A stretch of 11,676 nucleotides of DNA from Flavobacteriales bacterium (GTDB taxonomy: Bacteria; Bacteroidota; Bacteroidia; Flavobacteriales; Flavobacteriaceae). The notes beneath the pieces were generated by a model, which had not been told where the DNA came from, searched no databases, and worked only from the letters and a program-made list of their open reading frames with translations. The position numbers and the translations under genes are program-made. Shown here piece after piece: positions 6,607-11,676 of the stretch (position 1 is its first letter; every line of letters starts with the position of its first letter). The stretch is taken from the NCBI GenBank assembly GCA_026983815.1, contig JALSTJ010000198.1, positions 1 to 11,676 of the forward strand, in the 5' to 3' direction.

Positions 6607-7494
6607 TTATTGAAGCAAATTTTTGATGTGTTCAAAATCTTCCGTAGAACCAAAAGGAATGGTTATTTTACCTTTGCCATTATTTTGATAAGATATTTTG
6701 AGTTTCTTGCCAAATTTTTTCTTCATTTCTCTTTCAAACTCTTTAATTTCATTAGGCAATTCTCTTTTTTGCGGTTTGATTTCCAGTATCTTACCTTCTC
6801 TGAATTTTTTTACTAAATCTTCTGTTTGACGCACGGACAAATGGTCTTTAATGATTTTTTCATAAAATTCCAACTGCACTTTTGGATCTTCAATATTGAT
6901 CAAAGCCCTACCATGTCCCATGGAAATAAATCCGTCTCTGATACCAGTCTGAATAATCGGGTCTAATTTAAGCAACCGCAAATAATTGGTAATTGTAGAG
7001 CGCTTCTTCCCTACCCGTTCACTCATTTGTTCCTGTGTCAGATTTAACTCATCAATCATAGCTTGAAAAGATAAAGCAATTTCAATGGCATCCAAATCTT
7101 CACGTTGAATATTTTCAACCAAAGCCATCTCAAGCATCTCACGATCATTTGCCAGCCGAATATAAGCAGGAATATTTGACAATCCTGCCAATTTTGATGC
7201 TCTCAAACGTCTTTCCCCCGAAATCAAATCAAATTTACCGGATTTGTTTTTTCTTACGGTAATCGGTTGAATAACGCCCAATTCTTTTATAGAAGTTGCT
7301 AATTCATTCAAAGCTTCATCATCAAATTGTGTTCTAGGTTGATGTGGATTGGCAATAATATCATCCACAGGGATTTCAATGATATTTCCTATAACCTTCT
7401 CGGCTCCCTTATCTTTTGCCGACTGAATATCTTCATTATTCAATAGAGCGGAAAGACCTCTTCCCAAACGTTGTTTTTTGTTCGTTTTAGCCAT
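6607..7494 (-). CDS. parB: Chromosome-partitioning protein ParB (CTP-dependent clamp)
   Basis: 295 residues from ATG 7494, giving the usual start M-A-K-T-N-K-K followed by RLGRGLSALL (9-18), the ParA-stimulating segment. The open frame runs upstream through parA to 7620, but that extension is only parA read in another frame. Domains are box I NPHQPR (49-54), box II ISGERRLRASKLAG (91-104) of the CTP-binding pocket, LVENIQREDL (125-134), a helix-turn-helix (about 153-175, including SERVGKKRSTITNYLRLL) for parS, and a basic C-terminal dimer domain (about 245-295). ParB loads at parS, slides as a CTP-gated clamp and recruits condensin for origin segregation. One base separates it from the parA stop. 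No parS site is evident here. Confidence 0.95.
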   Translation of the reverse strand: MAKTNKKQRLGRGLSALLNNEDIQSAKDKGAEKVIGNIIEIPVDDIIANPHQPRTQFDDEALNELATSIKELGVIQPITVRKNKSGKFDLISGERRLRASKLAGLSNIPAYIRLANDREMLEMALVENIQREDLDAIEIALSFQAMIDELNLTQEQMSERVGKKRSTITNYLRLLKLDPIIQTGIRDGFISMGHGRALINIEDPKVQLEFYEKIIKDHLSVRQTEDLVKKFREGKILEIKPQKRELPNEIKEFEREMKKKFGKKLKISYQNNGKGKITIPFGSTEDFEHIKNLLQ

Positions 7495-7495
7495 T

Positions 7496-8278
7496 TTATT
7501 GATCTTCGTTTTTTGATTCGTTTTTTCTGATAAGCTCATCAGCCAAGTTGATATAATTAATAGCTCCTTTGCTGGTTGCATCATAATCCAAAATACTTTC
7601 ACCGAAACTGGGTGCTTCACTCAATCGCACATTTCTTTGAATAACCGTTTCAAAAACCATATCGCCAAAATGCGTTTTTACTTCATCCACAACTTGATTG
7701 GATAGCTTCAACCGGGAATCATACATGGTCAGTAACAATCCTTCAATATTTAAATTCGGATTATGAATTTTTTGAACATTTTTTATGGTATTGAGCAATT
7801 TTCCCAAACCTTCCAAAGCAAAATACTCACATTGAATAGGTATAATAACAGAATCGGCGGCTGTAAGAGCATTCAAAGTAATCAATCCCAATGATGGAGC
7901 ACAATCAATAATGACATAGTCATAATCATTTTTGATTTCTTTGATAGCTTCTTTAAGCATACTTTCCCGATTGGGTTTATCTACCAATTCAATTTCCACT
8001 CCAACCAAGTCAATATGAGAAGGAATTAAATCGACATTTGGGCTATTGGTTTTTATCAAAGTTTCATAAGCACTCAATTCATGTTCTAAAAGTTCATACG
8101 TTCCCGCTGGAGATTGCTCAATATCAATCCCTAATCCTGAGGAAGCATTGGCTTGGGGATCGGCATCAATTAACAAAACTTTTTTTTCCAAAACTCCCAA
8201 GGCAGCTGCTAAATTTACGGCAGTTGTTGTCTTTCCTACACCACCCTTTTGATTGGCAATCGCAATAACTTTACCCAT
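7496..8278 (-). CDS. parA: Chromosome-partitioning ATPase ParA (Soj-like)
   Basis: 260 residues, typical of the small chromosomal ParA/Soj type without an N-terminal DNA-binding domain. The deviant Walker A is KGGVGKTT (11-18, signature K11 and K16), Walker A' is LLIDADPQAN (35-44), Walker B is YVIIDCAPSLG (121-131, D125), and the C-terminal LSEAPSFGESI (219-229) is family-typical. It dimerises on ATP, binds DNA non-specifically and is reset by ParB, moving origins to daughter cells. The start ATG at 8278 is well supported because the conserved M-G-K-V-I-A-I-A-N-Q begins there. It is the first gene of the leftward six-gene operon; no perfect consensus promoter was found upstream. Confidence 0.96.
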   Translation of the reverse strand: MGKVIAIANQKGGVGKTTTAVNLAAALGVLEKKVLLIDADPQANASSGLGIDIEQSPAGTYELLEHELSAYETLIKTNSPNVDLIPSHIDLVGVEIELVDKPNRESMLKEAIKEIKNDYDYVIIDCAPSLGLITLNALTAADSVIIPIQCEYFALEGLGKLLNTIKNVQKIHNPNLNIEGLLLTMYDSRLKLSNQVVDEVKTHFGDMVFETVIQRNVRLSEAPSFGESILDYDATSKGAINYINLADELIRKNESKNEDQ

Positions 8279-8417
8279 TTAAAATTCGTTTTTTCAAACC
8301 GTAAAATTACAATTTTTTATTGGATTTTCTAAATTTTTATTTTTTAATAATTGCTTTTTCAAATAATATAATTAACATGATACGTTATACGTTTAAAAAT
8401 CAAATGATACAAAATTT

Positions 8418-8452
8418 CGATGCACTCCGACTACTTAAGAACTGTCTCAGGG
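8418..8452. other. Short GC-richer island in AT-rich spacer, possible mobile-element relic or small RNA
   Basis: These 35 bases hold 18 G/C (about 51 percent), against a strongly AT-rich background on both sides. The sequence includes CTGTCTCAGGG, a string loosely reminiscent of insertion-sequence ends. No matching inverted end or target duplication was found, so the identity is unresolved. Confidence 0.25.
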
Positions 8453-8732
8453 ATTGTTTATAAAGTTTGCCAAATAATGATATCGAAAAATTACATTTAG
8501 AGTTTCCAATATAATTTAACGTGATTTCAACATAAGAAAATATTATAATTTTTATCTTAAATTATTGATTTTAAGTTTATTAGTAAAAGATTATAAAGAA
8601 ATTTCGTTTTAATTAATTGATGAAAGATTTTGCTTCGATTTTTTTATCAAACCTACGTTAATTTAGTATAATATTTATTGAAGGATTAACCTCTTAAATA
8701 CATATTAGATAAATTGATTTTTATGGTATATT

Positions 8733-8755
8733 TTTTGATATAAATTTTATCAAAA
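8733..8755. repeat. Perfect 8-bp inverted repeat upstream of clpC
   Basis: TTTTGATA (8733-8740), a 7-base spacer, then TATCAAAA (8748-8755). It ends 26 bases before the clpC -33 element, so it could be an operator for a dimeric regulator of this stress-type gene. Because the region is so AT-rich, a chance dyad is a real possibility. Confidence 0.3.
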
Positions 8756-8781
8756 CACATAATATTTCCATTGAATTATTT

Positions 8782-8808
8782 TTTGTCAAAATTTAACATA
8801 TAAATTTG
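8782..8808 (+). promoter_or_regulatory. Bacteroidota-type promoter for clpC
   Basis: TAAATTTG at 8801-8808 is a perfect -7 box (TAnnTTTG). TTTG at 8782-8785 is the best -33 candidate with a 15-base spacer, a little short. The -7 box lies 44 bases before the clpC ATG at 8853, giving a leader of roughly 35-40 bases. Confidence 0.52.
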
Positions 8809-8852
8809 TAGATTTTTATTAATTTTACTTTTTGAAAATACACCATTGCCTT

Positions 8853-11456
8853 ATGGAAGAAAAATACACCAAAGAATTGAAAAGAATTATTCTGAATAGC
8901 AGAAATATTGCTTTTGAGAATAAGCATAAATATATTGGAACTGAACATCTTACCTATTCCATTTTATCGGACAAAGATTTCAGAGGAAACCATGTTCTAC
9001 AAATTCTAAAAGATGAATATGATGTGCCTTTGAACCAGATTTTGCAAAAAATAAAAAACTTATTGCCTGCAAAAGCATCGACCAATCTGACTGTTCAAGA
9101 TAAATCGGTAATCACTTTGACGCAACAAGCATCCAATGCCTTGAAAAGATCGTATCTGATTGCCAAGAAGTTTGATGAATTGGAAATCAATGTTTTACAT
9201 TTATTTTTGAGCATATTATACAATGATGACGATCCGGTTACAAGAATTCTCAACCGGTATGGAATTGATTATGAGGATATAAAAGATACTTACAAAGACT
9301 TGTATCTTGGAGATGATATTGAAGAATTTTTTGAAGAAACAGAAACCAATGAGCCAACCGATGAGCATAATCCTTTTGGCGGAAGTGAAGAAAATGAAGA
9401 AGAACCTTTTAAGAAACGCTTTGAAGTTCCCAAAAGACGCCCAAAAAAAACCAAAACACCAGTATTGGACAATTTTGGACGGGATTTAACACGTTTGGCA
9501 GAAGAAGGAAAATTGGATCCGGTGGTCGGTAGAGAAAAGGAAATTGAACGTATTGCACAAATTTTAAGTAGAAGAAAAAAGAATAATCCTATTTTAATTG
9601 GAGAACCCGGCGTTGGAAAATCGGCAATTGTTGAAGGATTGGCATTGAAAATTGTTCAGAAAAAAGTTTCCAGAGTTTTGTTTAATAAGCGTGTAATTGC
9701 CTTGGATTTATCCGCATTGGTTGCTGGAACCAAATATCGCGGGCAATTTGAAGAGCGTATGAAAGCTTTGATGAACGAATTGGAGAAAAACAAAGATATT
9801 ATACTTTTTATCGATGAAATACACACCATTGTAGGTGCCGGTGGCGCCCAAGGTTCATTGGATGCTTCCAATATGTTTAAACCGGCTTTGGCACGTGGTG
9901 AAATACAAACCATCGGTGCTACAACTTTGGATGAATATCGTCAATATATTGAAAAAGACGGCGCACTTGCCAGACGATTTCAAATGGTCTTGGTAGAACC
10001 AACGACTGTTGATGAAACCATCCAAATTTTGCATAATATCAAAGATAAATATGAAAGTCATCATGGTGTTGAATATACCGATGATGCAATTGAAGCAGCT
10101 GTAAAATTAACCAATCGATATATGACCGACCGCAATTTGCCCGATAAAGCCATTGATGCTTTGGACGAAGCCGGAAGTCGGGTCCATATTACCAATATTA
10201 TAGTTCCGGAATATGTTTTGGCACTGGAAAAGAAATTGGAGGAAATACAAAATAAAAAAATAGAAGCTGTCAAGGCACAACAATTTGAATTAGCTGCCAA
10301 ATATCGTGATGATGAACAACACGTAGAAGATGAATTGGCTAAAGCACAAGAAAAATGGATGAGTACCATGAAAGAAGTCCGTCATAAAGTTGGAGAAGAA
10401 GAAGTTGCCGATGTTGTTTCCATGATGACGGGAATTCCCGTTAATCGAATTGCACAAGCAGAAACCTCAAAATTAAAAAATCTGCCAACTGTTTTGAAGG
10501 AAAAAGTCATTGGACAAGATGAAGCAGTTGATAAAGTAATTAAAGCTATTCAGAGAAATCGTTTAGGGTTGAAAGATCCGAACAAACCTATCGGTTCATT
10601 CATATTTTTGGGACAAACCGGCGTAGGGAAAACCCAATTGGCAAAAGTATTAGCCCAAGAGCTTTTTGATAATACCGACGCATTGATACGCTTGGATATG
10701 AGTGAATATATGGAAAAATTTGCCTTGTCCAGACTCATTGGAGCGCCTCCGGGATATGTCGGATATGAAGAAGGCGGACAATTAACCGAAAAAGTGCGCA
10801 GAAAACCTTATTCGGTGGTATTGTTTGATGAAATTGAAAAAGCTCACCCCGATATTTTTAATATGTTGTTGCAAATATTGGATGAAGGATTTATAACTGA
10901 CAGTTTGGGTCGAAAAATAGATTTCAGAAATACCGTTATTATATTAACTTCCAATATTGGCGCCAGACAATTAAAAGATTTCGGTCAAGGAGTTGGATTT
11001 GGCACCAGCGCAAAAAAATCACAAGCAGAAGAACACGCCAAAAGTGTTATCGAAAAAGCTTTGAAAAAAACATTTGCTCCGGAATTTTTGAATCGTATTG
11101 ATGATATTATCATTTTCAATGCTTTGGAAAAAGAACATATCCACAAAATTATTGATATTGAATTGGAAAAAATGTATAAACGTTTGAAAGGATTGGGATA
11201 TCAATTTAATTTAACGGAAAAAGCAAAAGATTTTATTGCCGAAAAAGGTTTTGATAAACAATACGGGGCAAGACCTTTAAAAAGAGCCATACAAAAATAT
11301 GTGGAAGACGCATTAGCCGAAGAGATATTAAATAAAGAAATACGGGAAGGCGACACTATTTTGATGGATTATGATGAGAAAAAAGAAAAATTATTCTTTA
11401 GCCAGATCAAACACTCTGATAACAAAGAAAACAAAGACACGGAACAAACCAATTAA
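8853..11456 (+). CDS. clpC: ClpC-type AAA+ unfoldase, ATPase subunit of the Clp protease
   Basis: 867 residues from ATG 8853; an upstream in-frame TTG at 8832 would add seven residues but the family N-terminus fits the ATG. A double Clp-N domain (about 1-150) is followed by an acidic Glu/Asp-rich linker (about 154-186). AAA+ module 1 has Walker A GEPGVGKS (250-257), Walker B ILFIDEIH (317-324) and arginines at 374-375. The short middle domain carries the UVR-like QFELAAKYRDDEQ (477-489), marking ClpC rather than ClpB. Module 2 has GQTGVGKT (587-594), VVLFDEIEK (655-663) and FLNRID (745-750). The VGF loop (714-716) fits ClpP docking. It feeds damaged or regulatory proteins to ClpP; clpP is not in the window. 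The last ~15 residues are hydrophilic. It stands alone with its own promoter. Confidence 0.95.
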   Translation: MEEKYTKELKRIILNSRNIAFENKHKYIGTEHLTYSILSDKDFRGNHVLQILKDEYDVPLNQILQKIKNLLPAKASTNLTVQDKSVITLTQQASNALKRSYLIAKKFDELEINVLHLFLSILYNDDDPVTRILNRYGIDYEDIKDTYKDLYLGDDIEEFFEETETNEPTDEHNPFGGSEENEEEPFKKRFEVPKRRPKKTKTPVLDNFGRDLTRLAEEGKLDPVVGREKEIERIAQILSRRKKNNPILIGEPGVGKSAIVEGLALKIVQKKVSRVLFNKRVIALDLSALVAGTKYRGQFEERMKALMNELEKNKDIILFIDEIHTIVGAGGAQGSLDASNMFKPALARGEIQTIGATTLDEYRQYIEKDGALARRFQMVLVEPTTVDETIQILHNIKDKYESHHGVEYTDDAIEAAVKLTNRYMTDRNLPDKAIDALDEAGSRVHITNIIVPEYVLALEKKLEEIQNKKIEAVKAQQFELAAKYRDDEQHVEDELAKAQEKWMSTMKEVRHKVGEEEVADVVSMMTGIPVNRIAQAETSKLKNLPTVLKEKVIGQDEAVDKVIKAIQRNRLGLKDPNKPIGSFIFLGQTGVGKTQLAKVLAQELFDNTDALIRLDMSEYMEKFALSRLIGAPPGYVGYEEGGQLTEKVRRKPYSVVLFDEIEKAHPDIFNMLLQILDEGFITDSLGRKIDFRNTVIILTSNIGARQLKDFGQGVGFGTSAKKSQAEEHAKSVIEKALKKTFAPEFLNRIDDIIIFNALEKEHIHKIIDIELEKMYKRLKGLGYQFNLTEKAKDFIAEKGFDKQYGARPLKRAIQKYVEDALAEEILNKEIREGDTILMDYDEKKEKLFFSQIKHSDNKENKDTEQTN

Positions 11457-11478
11457 ATAAAAATTTTCATTAGAGTGA

Positions 11479-11550
11479 GGCCCCGTAGTTCAATGGATAG
11501 AATAGTTGTTTCCTAAACAATAGATCCAAGTTCGATTCTTGGCGGGGCTA
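11479..11550 (+). tRNA. tRNA-Arg, anticodon CCT
   Basis: A full cloverleaf folds over 72 bases: acceptor stem GGCCCCG (11479-11485) with CGGGGCT (11543-11549, first pair G-U), D-arm 11488-11503 including GG in the loop, anticodon stem GTTGT/ACAAT around loop TTCCTAA with anticodon CCT at 11512-11514 (reads AGG, arginine), a 4-base variable loop, and T-arm CCAAG-TTCGATT-CTTGG (11526-11542). The discriminator base is A11550. The 3' CCA is not encoded and must be added by CCA transferase. It begins only 22 bases after the clpC stop and may be transcribed with it. Confidence 0.93.
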
Positions 11551-11562
11551 CTATTTTTTTTT
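11551..11562 (+). terminator. T-tract after the tRNA, possible terminator
   Basis: Nine T (11554-11562) directly follow the tRNA 3' end. The structured T-arm and acceptor stem upstream plus the U-tract could stop transcription before the convergent tsaD. No separate stem-loop is present, so support is modest. Confidence 0.35.
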
Positions 11563-11676
11563 AAAACTTCATTCTCGCCTTCGGCACCACGTCAAGTTTT
11601 CCAAATTGTTGATTTTGATACATATAATACCCGACAATGGCAATCATTGCCGCATTATCCGTAGTAAATTCAAAAT
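11561..11676 (-). CDS. tsaD: tRNA threonylcarbamoyladenosine synthase subunit TsaD, C-terminal end (cut by window edge)
   Basis: Only the last 37 codons and the stop (TAA, 11563-11561) are present. They include FTTDNAAMIAIVGYYMY (3-19 of the visible part), the conserved C-terminal TDNAAMIA motif of the Kae1/TsaD/YgjD ASKHA fold, whose Asp contacts the nucleotide/metal. The tail is short and basic (V-V-P-K-A-R-M-K-F). TsaD works with TsaB and TsaE to transfer threonylcarbamoyl from TsaC product to A37 of tRNAs decoding ANN codons; it is essential in most bacteria. It converges on tRNA-Arg with a 10-base gap. Confidence 0.9.
   Translation of the reverse strand, partial: FEFTTDNAAMIAIVGYYMYQNQQFGKLDVVPKARMKF

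Larger units (their letters stand above)
8279..8852. other. AT-rich intergenic region between divergent parA and clpC
   Basis: About 570 bases without a convincing gene. It is strongly AT-rich with stops in all frames. Contents I can point to: a near-consensus but imperfect promoter for parA close to its start (TACGGTTTG on the minus strand, one base too many), a tandem heptamer ATACGTT twice at 8380-8393, a GC-richer island at 8418-8452, a dyad at 8733-8755 and the clpC promoter at 8782-8808. The only small frame worth noting is 8377-8463 (+), 28 codons from ATG, reading through the GC-richer island; it has no recognisable family. The stretch is much larger than the other gaps in this compact window. 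Confidence 0.6.

Noticed and set aside
7495..7620. N-terminal extension of ParB by 42 residues
   Set aside because: It is the parA 3' end read in another frame; the conserved ParB start with R-L-G-R-G-L begins just after ATG 7494.
8295..8363. Minus-strand promoter for parA (TACGGTTTG or TATTATTTG)
   Set aside because: Both have three rather than two bases between TA and TTTG, and no properly spaced -33 TTTG; suggestive only.
8832..8852. Alternative TTG start adding seven residues to ClpC
   Set aside because: The family N-terminus fits the ATG at 8853, and the added residues look like leader sequence.
9892..9897. CACGTG core as a possible parS site inside clpC
   Set aside because: The flanking bases do not continue the 16-bp parS palindrome, and the hexamer falls in ordinary clpC coding sequence.
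1..11676. CRISPR array, prophage, transposon or defence system
   Set aside because: No regularly spaced repeats, integrase, transposase or known defence gene is visible; the window is mostly conserved core genes.

Overview
The window looks like chromosomal core genome of a member of the Bacteroidota, most likely a flavobacterium. It is AT-rich. Three clear promoters match the Bacteroidota sigma-ABfr form (TTTG then TAnnTTTG), and start codons are preceded by A-rich tracts rather than Shine-Dalgarno sequences. The order parA-parB-DUF5683-lepB-wbqC is familiar from flavobacteria. I see no CRISPR array, phage, intact insertion sequence or toxin/defence island. Both ends cut genes: tgt on the left and tsaD on the right.

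Layout, left to right. (1) 1-199: 5' part of tgt (queuine tRNA-ribosyltransferase), leftward. (2) 200-343: a compact divergent promoter region serving tgt leftward and ftsE rightward. (3) 344-2850: a tight rightward operon of an FtsE-type ABC ATPase and two family-2 glycosyltransferases; the junctions are a 1-base overlap (TAATG) and a direct abutment (TAA/ATG). No ftsX follows. (4) 2847-8278: a six-gene leftward operon, in transcription order parA, parB, a DUF5683 membrane protein, lepB (signal peptidase I), a WbqC-family protein and a GH114-like lipoprotein. Its last gene converges on the glycosyltransferase operon with a 4-base overlap of stop codons. (5) 8279-8852: a very AT-rich region between parA and clpC, holding the clpC promoter, a small dyad and a short GC-richer island. 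(6) 8853-11456: clpC. (7) 11479-11550: tRNA-Arg(CCT). (8) 11561-11676: 3' end of tsaD, leftward.

The leftward operon mixes chromosome segregation (ParA/ParB) with envelope biogenesis (LepB, DUF5683, GH114 lipoprotein). The rightward operon pairs a division-type ATPase with two sugar transferases. ClpC is the AAA+ unfoldase partner of ClpP. The tRNA gene and two tRNA-modification genes (tgt, tsaD) lie at the edges.

The most unusual points are these. The DUF5683 gene lacks any ATG, GTG or correctly placed TTG for its apparent signal peptide, and an ATA codon overlapping the parB stop sits where an ATG would be expected. A 12-base homopolymer lies just upstream of lepB. dapB, often found between DUF5683 and lepB in flavobacteria, is absent. 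I found no convincing undescribed multi-gene system.
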